A stretch of DNA of 64,000 bases from Acephala macrosclerotiorum (Eukaryota; Ascomycota; Leotiomycetes; Helotiales; Mollisiaceae). The position numbers and the translations under genes are program-made. Location of the stretch: contig MU119340.1 of NCBI GenBank assembly GCA_014904845.1, positions 81,564-145,563 of the forward strand. Reading direction: 5' to 3'. The notes under the pieces are model-generated. The model saw only the letters and a list, made by a program, of their open reading frames with translations, did no database searches and had not been told where the DNA came from. Within the stretch, counting starts at the first letter, position 1; each line of letters starts with the position of its first letter. Positions 23,356 through 33,802 of the stretch are shown in pieces.

Positions 23356-24722
23356 CTTGTTAACTCGTACGATACGTGTATGAAATAGAGGAATGCCGAG
23401 ACATTGGAGGTATATGAGAGATGTAGAGAGATAGAGAATCTGAAAAAGAGATATCAATTGGCCATCTGCCTGCAGAATTGAGTGATATCTCTATGTATGA
23501 CAACTCAATAGCAGGGACATGGTGACAAACATAGACGTAAGGGAATCAACAACGTATTTACTGCCCCGCGGTGGCCAATTGGATCTGCATCGAAATAGCA
23601 GCGTATGTCCGCCGACTTCCCAGTTCTGCGAATAGTGGACTGTAGATTTGTCAATGGATTGGAGGAAAAGACGCCATTTTGGCCAATTCGGCTTGTCAAA
23701 CCAACAAATGCTGAAGAATTGGACCGGCCCAGTCAAGCCAGCGGGTATCGACGCAAGTGTTGGGTAAGGAGAACACTTGTTGGCTGAGACGTTGGATGTC
23801 TTGCTTATCTCCCGAGATGACTTGAACATAAACCTAACCGTTTAGTAACAGTGAATAATGGGCTAAACCGTAAAGGGGTTCGCCGGGGTGATCATCCCTC
23901 CACGTGACTCTGCCCCTTTACGTAAATATAAAATTTTACTTTTTCTAGGATAATAATTGCAGTTTCCTTCATGTTGAAAATGTTTCACAGAGTTTTGCTT
24001 TTTTTTTGTACTGCTGTTTGGATGTTTAAGGGCTGCCGAGTCATTCGCCCCCCACGGATGTCCTGCGGGCGCCCCACCAATCATAAATCTTGCTTGTCGA
24101 CTTCTTCATTCGCCAATTCGCGATATGACCTTACAGAGTACCTAGACTAATGTCTCGTGTCAAGTGATATCATGGCCTCCAAAATGATAAACAACCGGAG
24201 AAGCTGCAACATAAAGTCTCAAGGCGTACAAAACTTCCAACACATCAGAGAACCTGTCTCTGTTCCCCAGCATGGCCTCAAGTAGGCACTAGTATCTTGA
24301 TTTCTAGATCTCATTCGACTCTCGGTCAGAGGGCCAGTCGTATTCCCGAAATTGGGCGCTACAAATGTGGCAGCTTGCAAGTGCAGATAACCTCATGGCT
24401 ATCTAACGCTACCTAGGTAGTGCTGACATAACCTCACTCCTCGAGCGACTCAAACAAGTGAAGAGTATATAGGTGGGATCATGGAGGTGAGATTTGTTCT
24501 GATTCAAGTCTGACGAGATTATTTGAAACTCTTTCGAGTGCTAAATCTACTCATTTCTCCGCTTCTGAACCCACATTCTTCACGAAGATCACATCAGACA
24601 ATAATCTGAGTATACTGTGCCCAAAAATATATAGAGAGGAACGTACAACAAGGAGGAAGAAACGAGGCCAAAGGCGGACATATATTGTGCCAAAAGAAAC
24701 AAAGATTGTCACTCCGCACATC
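23356..24722. other. Intergenic region with a small hairpin
   Basis: The region separates the MATE start (23355, minus) from the dead dehydrogenase (24723, plus). It holds the 10-nt inverted repeat at 23869-23922 and AT-rich DNA just after it. No gene is supported. Confidence 0.55.
23869..23922. repeat. Perfect 10-nt inverted repeat with 34-nt loop
   Basis: cgtaaagggg at 23869-23878 is exactly complementary to cccctttacg at 23913-23922. The loop includes a CACGTGAC (E-box-like) motif. An AT-rich tract (aaatataaaatttt) follows at about 23924-23937. It may be a transcription-factor site or a remnant of a small element. Confidence 0.5.
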
Positions 24723-25876
24723 ATGGCTTCGACCTCAGACACGAGGGCACCGCGTGGTCTTCCCACCTACACGAAAACATGGCACAAGAAAGCATGCCAA
24801 ATCATATCCCCAACTAGACCTGATAATTCGGCCAGAGGCAAGGTTGTGGTGATTATAGGAGGAGGAACAGGCATCAGAGCTGCCATCGCAAAAGCCTTCG
24901 CCGAAGCAGATGCAAGAGGAATTGTTCTTGTTGGTCGGCACGAAAAGTACTTAAGGACTAGTGAAGCGGCCGTTTCATCGATCTCCAGCCCCACGAGAGT
25001 TGAGTATGCCGCGGCAGACATCACGGACAAGAAGATGCTGGAAGGTGCTGGAAAGCGCATTCGAGAACTTCGAACGCTCTCTTGAGAAGATTGATGTCCT
25101 CGTCTCGAATGCGGCCTATCTCTCTGATATGGTCCTGATCAAAGACTCTGATGATGAAGATTGGTGGAAGAGTTTCGAAGTCAACGTCAAAGGGACGTAT
25201 AATGTCATTCGAGCTTTTCTCCCTCATGCTGCAGCAGACGCGGTCCTCCTGTGTGTGAATGCTGGTCTGGCTACAGCTCCTCCGCCTCCAAGGTCACCGC
25301 CTCCTGGATTGTCGGGATACATCTCTTCGAAGATTGATTGTGCAATGTATGCAGGCCGAACATCCTGAGTTGAGAATAGTGAATGTACATCGTAAGTCAT
25401 TCCCTTCCGAATTTGGTGTTGTTTGTGGAAGCCCAAAGTCGGGAAGCTGTCTGGAGAGCCGGCATGCAGATGGATAATGCCCGTCTGTCCTTGTGCCTTA
25501 TTTTATGAACTCCTGTCAAATTTACAGTGTTAATTGGTCCGCAGCGGGTGTTGTGGAGACGGACATGACAGACAAGACTAAAATGCCTCATATGGATGAC
25601 GGTAAGCTAGAACACTCCCTAGAAGATCAGCATAGATTAACATGGATGGTTGATCTCGTATCTGGACTGGTGGTCTGGCTCGCTAGTCCTGAGGCCAGAT
25701 TCATGAAGTGTAAATTCATGTGGGCGAATTTTGACGTCGACGAGATGAAGGAGCGTGCTACAGAAATTGAGCAGGGACCAGACTTGCCTTTGGGCTTACT
25801 TGGCTTGACACTGCCTGCCAAAATCTACTACTGTAAGTCGAAGCGTAACTGGATAAATGGACAAGTGCCGGTGTAG
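24723..25876 (+). pseudogene. Short-chain dehydrogenase/reductase (SDR), frameshifted remnant
   Basis: The Rossmann N-terminus (KVVVIIGGGTGI at about residues 40-51), the NAA motif region (IDVLVSNAAYLSDM), the catalytic YxxxK (YISSK) and a C-terminal segment (VWLASPEARFMKCKFMWANF) are all recognisable but lie in different frames. Break 1 is at 25036-25053, where tgctggaa occurs twice, separated by gg: a 10-nt insertion shifts the frame after KKML, and translation would end at 25085. Break 2 lies at about 25345-25352, shortly after YISSK, where several residues are missing and the frame changes before QAEHPELRIVNVH. An intron (25392-25544, GTAAGT...GCAG) still joins VNVH to PGVVETDM correctly. 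The dinucleotide motif also reads GGGTGIR where GIG is usual. The gene is convergent with the Zn2Cys6 regulator, with stops 34 bp apart. The original oxidoreductase substrate is unknown. Confidence 0.85.
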
Positions 25877-25910
25877 AATCCTGAGCATATTGCTAGAAAG
25901 CGCCCAGGAA

Positions 25911-28339
25911 TCATTGTAGCGACTCGAGATTTTGTGGAAATCCGCTGTATGCATCTTCGAAGCTTGTGCCTTCGACGAAAGAACCCCAGATATCCTGCAT
26001 GCCAAGGTTAGCTAGTGCAAATAAAGCGTGTGAAAACGCGACAGAGACATACCCAGTCGATGTCCATGTCTATAGTAGGTACTTTGAAATTCTGAGCGAT
26101 GTACATGTACGCCTGCTCGGGTTCTAGACCAGGACCAAGTACAACTTGCTCAGGCTGTGGCACCTCCGCTATCTCTCCAATCCCAAGACTATTTAGCATG
26201 TTCGATAGAACTTGATAAACCTTCACAGCCTCAGCAGAGATCTTCTTCTCGGACTCCTGCTTCCAAATGATGCAGGCTTTCTGAAGCGCGTCGATTGCTT
26301 CGGAGTCCACAGTGCATTTGATGCCAATGCCCTTGGTGCTGGCTTCGTTTCTGCGATGTCTGATATCCAAGACCAGAATCATAGCTGCCAGAATGAAATC
26401 ATGACTAGTATATGATACTCGATACCAGTGACGCGCAATTAGTGAGCCTTTGGTTTGAGCTTGCGAGTAGAGGAAGTGTTGTTGCGCCAGCAATGCAAGA
26501 GCCGACTCGGTGCATCGCTTGTACGAAGGCTCGAACCTGGCGTCCAGCCTTCCTTGCGAGAAGAACTTCCGATGCAAGACGCACATACCCTGGTGGTACA
26601 GGAAGTCTAGCTGGATACGACGATTGACAAGAGACGGAGATTCAGTCTCGACGTCGCCAAAGCCTCGCAATCTGAAGAACGCAGGGACATTATTAAAAGT
26701 CGTTTCTAGCTCAGAATCCAGAGCTAGGACATTGTCGTATGGATACTGCCCTATATCAGTGAGGAAGTTGACAATCCTGCCCATGACAAGAAGTATATTT
26801 CCTTTCACGATCAGATATGACACAGGCGTTGGTTCAGACATTGGTCTCGAAGGCGGAAGCTCGGTCATGTCTTCGGCCAATTCCCAGTCGTACAGATTCG
26901 AAGGGAGTTGGGTATCGTGGGAGCGCTCGCGAATCATGCTCGGGTGTCCAACGAGGAAGGAAGTCAGAGCGTCTGTTCGATGGACAAATGACCAGACCCT
27001 TCGGCGCATTTCACCTTGGAAAATTGTTATTTCGGGATATTGTGATGGGTCTCTGTGGCGGCATTAGGTATCGTGCAAATGAGGCTTCAGATGTAAGACT
27101 GACCTGTGATATCCCATCTGAAATGCAACACGAACCAGAACCCCAACCATCATCCAGACGCGAGCGTCTCCTTGACCACTTCGAGCCCATTCGCCCATGA
27201 TGTTATACACCAGCGTTTCTAACGTATATGGTTTACATGCAGACATATCGCCCATTGCCAGGCACTGGGCCCCTCGCACTCGGTACATTTGAGATAAAGA
27301 TGCAGATATCCCCTCGTACTCAGGTGGTTCATCTGCATTGAGATGGTATGATAGCATGATCTGACTTAGGACTGCAAAGTAGAGACCTAACCACATAATT
27401 GGGGTCTTGTCTGGAGCCGCCAAGTGATCATGGTATTCTCGCATGAACGTAGGTTTGTGTAGAATGTCTGGGATGGTGTCAGAGAGCGACATGATATGGA
27501 GCTTTCACAGAAACCCACGGAAAGTTGGTGCTGGACCCTCTTCGTTGTCAAAAAATCTTGACAATAGTTTTTCCGCTGCTGGACGGGATGGTAGAGATGA
27601 AAGCATTTCTGGTAAACTTCCTGGCTGAGAGACGCCAAAGAAGAGACTCGGACCATCAATGGCATCGGAGTAGGATGGTTCTAGACTTAGGCCTGGATTA
27701 TCTTGGACCTGGCACCAGAAGCTCTTGATCTCATTGAGCTGTACATCATCAGCATTTTGATCGAGATCACGTGTGTGAGGCAGTTTTACCTCTTGCAGCA
27801 CATCATACCAATGTGTAGTGCCCTTGTACATCGAAGATTTTCCGTCAACCTTCATTACCCCAACTCCATGCTCTATCTCATCATAAGGAGGCGTATGACG
27901 CTCAGGCGCAGAGCGTGCTCCAAACGCCGAAGAGTCCAGCTCCGAACTCGACGCTTCAGAGCTGCCACTATTGGCATAAGACGTTGGATTGCCGCTTGGA
28001 TGTTGGCCTTGAGCCACTAAGGCCGTAACAAGTGCTTCTAGCCTGTCTATGCGCGACTGCATACCCTCTGCTTGACCCGGCTTCAATGCCGGATTCGAAG
28101 CTGGACCTCCTTCGGGACCTAGGTAGATACATCCTTTACGATTGTCACGAACGCTGCAGTTCTGGCAAGGTTGCTCACGATTACATTTGAGCCTATAAAC
28201 TGTTAGTAAAGGTCACAAAGTTGGGATAGAAAATTTCGGACTTTCTGCTCCTGCACGGTTCGCAGGAGAGCGGGATTCTTTGCTTTCTGATAGGTTTGCG
28301 CTGGGTTTGGCCCATATTCACCGCGGACTTTTCTTCCAT
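25911..28339 (-). CDS. Zn2Cys6 fungal-specific transcription factor
   Basis: Five exons (28339-28242, 28192-27519, 27467-27104, 27052-26053, 25994-25911) give 739 residues. The binuclear cluster is at residues 26-54, C-X2-C-X6-C-X5-C-X2-C-X8-C, interrupted by intron 1, whose donor is an unusual GTCCGA. A short coiled coil (QSRIDRLEALVTALV) follows. The middle homology region (Fungal_trans) includes FHILHKPTFMREY and, across intron 3, VAFQMGYHRDPSQYPEITIF and GEMRRRVWSFVHRTDAL. Intron 2 (51 nt, GTGGGT...CCCAG with a CTGAC branch site) removes an in-frame TGA at 27505-27507; its length is a multiple of three. The last exon adds 27 residues ending at TGA 25911. The regulator is nuclear; its target may once have been the adjacent dehydrogenase, but that is inference. 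All frames join, so the gene appears intact. Confidence 0.87.
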
Positions 28340-28790
28340 GCTGAGTCTTAGAGCGCAGAGGTCAACTAGTATAGTCAATAAGAAGACGAGAGCTGTGACA
28401 AATGTGAGCTGTGTTGAAGAATGCATGATACGTAAAGAAATGTCCGCGGACATACTTATGTAATCCGGTTAGCTCCATATGCGCCTCCGACATGCAGCAC
28501 CTCACCATCCTCCATCATCTCATCCAAAAGGCCGCTCTTCAGCTGGGGCATTAACCGAATTGGCACTAGGTCCATAATCAATCGGGCTGCATGGGCAAGA
28601 GACTAATTCCCGAGATCTCGAGTGCCGCCGTAAGTGAAGCAACTTTTGGTATTCTAGGACAGTGAAGTGAAATAGTTAGAAAGCAGGCACGATGATGAGG
28701 ATGTAAAGGCAAGAGCCACGCTGCTGACTACCTCTACTATCAGAATCATCTCCTGGCCATGCCCAAGAGTCTATACGATTAGACATCTAT
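28340..28790. other. Intergenic region upstream of the Zn2Cys6 gene
   Basis: These 451 nt contain the promoter of the Zn2Cys6 regulator and the 3' flank of the RBR pseudogene. Nothing else is seen. Confidence 0.55.
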
Positions 28791-30170
28791 TTATAAAACT
28801 CGTCCAGATGGAATCGAGGATGACAATCTGTTCCTTCTGCACCTGCTGCAAGCCTGAGTATGACACTGTTGACACTCGAAGATATACGCCAGTAAAGTAT
28901 CTCGACATTCCTCACACCGATGACGACCACCAACATATCACCATGTCTCATGATCGCAGTTGTGTTTGTCCCTGGGATCTTGTGCCACAGTTGCAAGACG
29001 TGCTGCTCGTTGCGGAACAGGTGCAACTGTTCTCGTCATTGTTGGTATCTGGGTCATGGATTGCGAAGGACAAACATCATGTGGTTGCATCCAACATCCA
29101 GCCCAACCAAGCGGCGGCAATTGTAACATCTCTGCCATCCGTTCTCCCGCGCGGTTTCCAGGACTAGCTGAAGAGCGGTATCTGCTGGACTATCTCCAAG
29201 ATGCGCTCCTGACTTGCACATAATACAAGTCAAGGCTTCGCAATTAGAGCAGCTAGCTCTTTCTTTCTCGCTATGTTCTGTTGGAATGAACGTAGAACAC
29301 AAAGAATTCGAGCAGTACGTTCGATTTGGGGTTTCGAACTTGATCTTCTCCTCTTCGTGTTGATGGACGAGGTCTGCAGCTAAGAAGGATCGAACTCCGC
29401 CTCCACAAGTGATGGGTTGGCGACAGTATCGAGGAGGAAACAGAGAGTCGTCGGTCAAAGAAGCTCGGAACAGCTCCTGGAGACAGTATTCGCGGCCGCA
29501 AGGGGCACGCCTTAACTCGTAGAAGATGAATGTATCCTGACAAGCGGTACATTGTCGTCGAGATTGTTTATTTGGCTTTCTTGTAGTAGCCCAGCTGGAA
29601 GATTCTGCGCCTGTGCCGAGTCGGTGCCTAGCTTCTCCATACAAGGTCCGCGATTGCGAAAGGATTTTGCTGGATATCATTACCTTTGTCATCAATGTCA
29701 ACCACGTTTCCACCAACCGTCAGCTTCAAAACATTGTCTTCGGAATCAGAGTCCTCTGCAGAACCTGTAACAGATAGAGCGGAGAGCTTTCCCAAGATTT
29801 CATCGTCCAAGAATTCCGAAGACACTATCCAGGGAGCGGCTGGTATAGGTTGTGTGCCTCCAACCCTCAGACAGTCTCTCTCTCTGTCACTGACAGCTGT
29901 CTGTTCTTGAGCAAGGGAAGCTGTGAGTATGTCGCCATCGTTTTGGCATGCACAGGCAATGCTCTTCGTAACCTGTCGGTCTTCCAGGAGAGACGCATTC
30001 CGCTCGAGATCTTCTTTGTAGAGCTTGAACGCCAATTGAGAGTCCGACAAGACTTCTTCGCTTCCCTTGCCCTTACCTTCCGACGGCTGGAAAATCTCAA
30101 GACTGTCGTCGATTTGAAGTTGTAAGATCAATGCTGAAGTTTCGTGATCGAGAGTAGTCAGAAAATTCAT
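28791..30170 (-). pseudogene. RBR-type (RING-IBR-RING) E3 ubiquitin ligase-like gene, disrupted
   Basis: A ~150-residue acidic N-terminus begins at 30170 (MNFLTTLDHETSALILQLQ). The frame then changes near 29650-29700; a 52-nt intron (GTAATG...GAAG) could repair this, so that step is ambiguous. Next come the zinc-binding modules: CTACQD...CGREYC (RING1), YCSNSLCSTFIP and CSNCEALTCIMCKSGAH (IBR), and WQRCYNCRRLVGLDVGCNHM (start of RING2). After CNHM the remaining RING2 cysteine pairs cannot be read in one frame. The downstream family tail is still visible (about 29070-28830: NCDHETW, then a TGA, then GRHRCEEC, IFECQQC, CSRCRRNRL). The TGA in NCDHETW*YVGG sits where these proteins usually carry Trp or Arg. 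The catalytic second RING is therefore lost. Fungal genomes often hold many such RBR paralogues. Confidence 0.8.
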
Positions 30171-30690
30171 AGTAAGAAACTTTAGAGGATATTGACCCTG
30201 GGGGAAAAAAAGGAGAGATGAAATGAAAAAGATTATGAAAGATCTCCTTGACCTTCTGGTATATTCTGCGCGTGCAAACAGTAATCCCTATCCTCGAGCC
30301 CAGACTCTGTCACCTGCAGATTTTGGTAGAGTACTTGAAGTAGGTGGTTGAATTCGGTCTTAGTAAATGCGGCTTTGCTGATGGACACGGTGGGTCTCGT
30401 CTATACCTTCCGTTTGAGAAGCTAAAGTTGCTCTGCTGAAAGTTGTCTGGCTGAAATTTCAGCCCACGCATCCCCGACTCCCTATCTCATGAGCTGCCGT
30501 CTATCCTTAAGCTACTTGTCCCCAGAGCTGGCAGCAGAAATTACAACTTGTTCCGGACAGACTTCATAAGATTGTATCTCCGTTGTCGCTGAAAAGCACC
30601 GTTCCAACCCCGCCATCGCAGTTGATTTGTCTTCGTTGGGTCTCGGTCTGGTCCTCGGTTGTCATGTAGCAAATGTTCGGACCAAGACAC
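30171..30690. other. Intergenic region
   Basis: The 520 nt lie upstream of the RBR pseudogene and downstream of the DUF2462 gene. No gene or repeat is supported. Confidence 0.55.
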
Positions 30691-31049
30691 TCAACCAAAC
30701 TTCTTAGTGCCGCCCTTCTTCACTTCGATATCCTTCCCCTTCGCGTCCTTGTCCTTGTTCTTTTTACCGCCTTTCAGAAGTTCAAGATGGCCGGCTTTAG
30801 CACCTAATGTGCGCTCTGTCATAGCTGTCAACCCCGCTGAGTATTTCTGCAGCGCCAGTTAGTAGTGCGCCCACTCGAATTTGCAAGTGAGAAAGAACAA
30901 ACCTTGGTTGTCTTCGCATTCTTTACAAGCTGGGCATTTCTCGGTTTGATTGTCCTTGCACCCTTCTTCGGACCCAGGACTGTTTGTCTTCTTGCGGGTT
31001 TCGAGGTCGGCCCTGTGGGCTTCTTGGACTTGATTGCTCCTTGCGCCAT
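30691..31049 (-). CDS. Small basic DUF2462 (UPF0390) protein
   Basis: Two exons (31049-30903, 30846-30691) with a 56-nt intron (GTTTGT...CTGCAG) give 100 residues. The N-terminus [11 protein letters not shown], a Lys/Arg/Pro-rich stretch ([19 protein letters not shown]) and [20 protein letters not shown] match the eukaryotic DUF2462/UPF0390 family, which includes the human Leydig-cell tumour 10-kDa homologue. Family members are small, very basic and reported as nucleolar or ribosome-biogenesis-associated; the molecular role is unclear. The start was chosen at the conserved MAQG rather than the in-frame ATG five codons upstream. The C-terminus is Lys/Gly-rich ([14 protein letters not shown]). 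The gene is divergent from the HET gene. Confidence 0.88.
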
Positions 31050-31563
31050 CTTGTTTTGTTGCAATCGAATGAATTCGTGAGACGGTGTCGGAAAGTTGAG
31101 ATTCTTGCGAAATAGTTGTGCGGCCGCTAGCGCAATCTGCCTACGAGAGGACTTTCTCGCTGCTGGTTGGTCATCCCTCCTTCATCCTTTTCATTCGAAC
31201 TCATTATAATACACAAGGGCCATATCTCAAGCAGAAAGCGGTCTGTACGAGATAGTTACGTGTCTTCAATCGTGGAGATGCTAAATGAATGGGAAAATAA
31301 GAATCACTTGTTACGTCTTCTAGACAGCCCTGCAGCATACCCAAGAAGGAATGGTGAAATTCAGTCCTGGTCAACTGCTCAAGCTACAAGCCAAGCGGCT
31401 TCAACCTCGAAATGGACGACAAGGCTGAGTTCTTATGTTCGAACATTCGAGCCTCTGTCGGTCATTGAGTTGAATAAGTCGTACTATCGTTGTTTCTGAG
31501 CCTTTTACTCTTTGGCCCTCTTGCTTGCGTGTTTTTGGAAGGATTCCAACTCTCAATCTTGTG
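31050..31563. promoter_or_regulatory. Divergent promoter region, DUF2462 / HET
   Basis: About 514 nt separate the start codons of the DUF2462 gene (minus) and the HET gene (plus). Both promoters must lie here. No TATA box or repeat is obvious. Confidence 0.45.
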
Positions 31564-33802
31564 ATGTGGCTCCTCAACACAACGACACTCCAACTCGAGT
31601 ATGTCAACAGCTCTGAAGAGCGCTCGTATGCAGCCCTTTCACATACCTGGGAAGATGACGAAGTCAGCTTTCAAGAAATGGCAGCTCTCGATCAAGCCAG
31701 GAAGAAGAAGGGCTTCTCAAAGATCTCGTGGACTTGTCGGCTTGCCCTGGAACGAGGAATCAAATATGCTTGGATAGACACTTGTTGCATCGACAAATTA
31801 AGCAGTGCTGAGTTGACCGAGGCTATTAATTCCATGTTCAAATGGTACAAAGACTCGACTGTCTGCTTCGCATTTCTATCTGATCTCCATCCGTCAAATT
31901 CAACGTCCAAGGCTAAGAAGGTTCCAACAGACGAGCTTGGGCGGTGCAGGTGGTTCACTCGCGGTTGGACTTTGCAGGAATTGATCGCACCTGATGTAGT
32001 GGAATTCTACGACCAGAGCTGGATACTTAGAGGAGACAAAAGTTCTTCACGATCACAACTTTTTGAGATCACGGGAATCGACATCAAAGTGCTTACAGAC
32101 AGCGACAAGTTGTCAACAATCCCGGTTGCAAGACGAATGTCTTGGGCATCAATGCGGCAGACCACCAGAGTCGAAGATCTCGCTTACTGTCTCTTTGGGA
32201 TATTCGACGTGAACCTACCTCTAATCTATGGAGAAGGATTGAAAGCCTTTATCCGACTTCAAGAAGGTATTGTGAGAGAGACCTTCGATCTCTCAATGTT
32301 CGCCTGGGTACGTCTTGCCCCGTGCTGATTTGCTGTTCTTTGGGACTGGAGCTCCTAGGACCTGTCTTTGAAGCCTGCACGCAGGCGGATCGTGTCCGTC
32401 TGCTCTGTGTCTCTGCTCCCAAGCCAGCTCCCAGCTCCCAGCTCCCGGGCTCTCACACTCAAATCCTGACTTGTTACCGTGCTGATTGGGGGGTAGATGT
32501 CTGGACACGGAGATCAGCAATTCCGAGGCATCTTCGCGCGTTCACCATACGAGTTCCGAAATTGTGGAAGTATTGTCATGGTAGCAGATCCTAGTCTTCA
32601 AACCACCCGGTTCGAAATGACCCACAGAGGCATAAATTTCACGACCTCTTTGATCAGTCTCGAAGGCGACGAAACGGGGTACTATCTCCTCAACTTAAAC
32701 TGCAGGCATAGCGGTGTCTCGAAACGCGATGAGATCCATGGAGCCATTATGATTCCCTTGGTCCGAATACGGAATGGTTATGTACGGTATTATTCTCGGA
32801 CATTGGTAGTCATCTCACTCTTGCAGTACATGACGCATGAATACGAAGCTTCCCGGAATCCTCATCGCAACACGGCACAAGTCCACGTTCCCAAAATGAT
32901 AGGTCGAGCTCAATCCGATTTGATAGCTGTTCACCGGGCACATCGCTTTTCGATCAGGATCAAGAACAGCACACGATGGCGGATAAGTGCTAAGCATTTC
33001 CATCCTGAAAATCTCTGGCATTCTACCAGTAACAGCTTTGCTACGGGAGGTCAAGATGGGTTTACGGCTGCGATAGATATCTTCTTGGAAGGGAAAACAT
33101 GGGCCTCAGAGTGGAATCCAACAACGGGAAAGGACGATGTTGAGTGGTTAGATGTTTGGTGGCCCAGTTTTCATATCAGTCTTGGACTGGCTCAGTTGGT
33201 ATCGCAAGGCAAGGATATGTTAGATGAGAGCGATTCAGAGCTCGAACCCCTTGAGCCATGGGCTGCGATTTATCGCAACAATACCTACAGTACTTTGGGA
33301 TTTGGGTTGTCGCCGCAAGATCGTGGACGAGCTTCACAATTTCGAAAACAGGCGGAACAGCTTCCTACAGCCTTGAATTTAAACCATCCTTACATACAAC
33401 AAACCAGATCTCATACAACCGAAGCCAGAAGATATTCGAAGGAGCATTCTTTACTGCTCTCTGTATCTACAAATATTCTGCCACATAGGGAGTCTGGCAT
33501 GTATGAGTTGGTGCTTTCAATCAAAGAAGTAAGTTGAGTGCCCCTCAACTCGTTGAGTAGGAAGATGCTGACGCTCACCAGGACGGGTGGACGGGTGCTC
33601 CCATACGTTTCGGGACTGGTCCCTGCCTGCTGACAGCTCATACTCAGAAGGTATGCTCCTTGATCCTCTTTACCCTTAGAAACACAGCCTAACCTCGTAA
33701 CATTCACAGACACCAGCGAAAAGTCTTCCCCCGCGTCCATTGAAGTTGCCTGAAGAGCAACAACCTTCGACTCGGCGCGGACTACTGAGCTTCTTTGGTT
33801 AA
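31564..33802 (+). CDS. HET-domain (heterokaryon incompatibility) protein
   Basis: Four exons (31564-32307, 32497-33528, 33582-33650, 33710-33802) give 645 residues. The HET domain fills residues ~20-145 with its three conserved blocks: YAALSHTWEDDEV (22-34), ALERGIKYAWIDTCCIDK (61-78) and RGWTLQELIAPDVVEFYD (133-150). The family continuation DLAYCLFGIFDVNLPLIYGEG follows near residue 210. The remaining ~400 residues have no domain I recognise but are typical of long HET proteins; the C-terminus ends GLLSFFG. Intron 1 is 189 nt and contains a short tandem repeat. HET-domain proteins trigger cell death after fusion of incompatible hyphae, often with a partner NLR, though many family members are uncharacterised. 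The start ATG gives MWLLNTTTLQLE, matching the usual N-terminus. No disruption is seen. Confidence 0.9.
32425..32449 (+). repeat. 7-nt tandem repeat in the HET intron
   Basis: cagctcc repeats about three times (cagctcccagctcccagctcc) within intron 1 of the HET gene. It probably explains why this intron is longer than its neighbours. Confidence 0.55.

Noticed and set aside
25044..25054. A micro-intron (GTGCTGGAAAG) that would fix the SDR frameshift
   Set aside because: 11 nt is far below any spliceosomal intron; the repeated tgctggaa shows a duplication instead.
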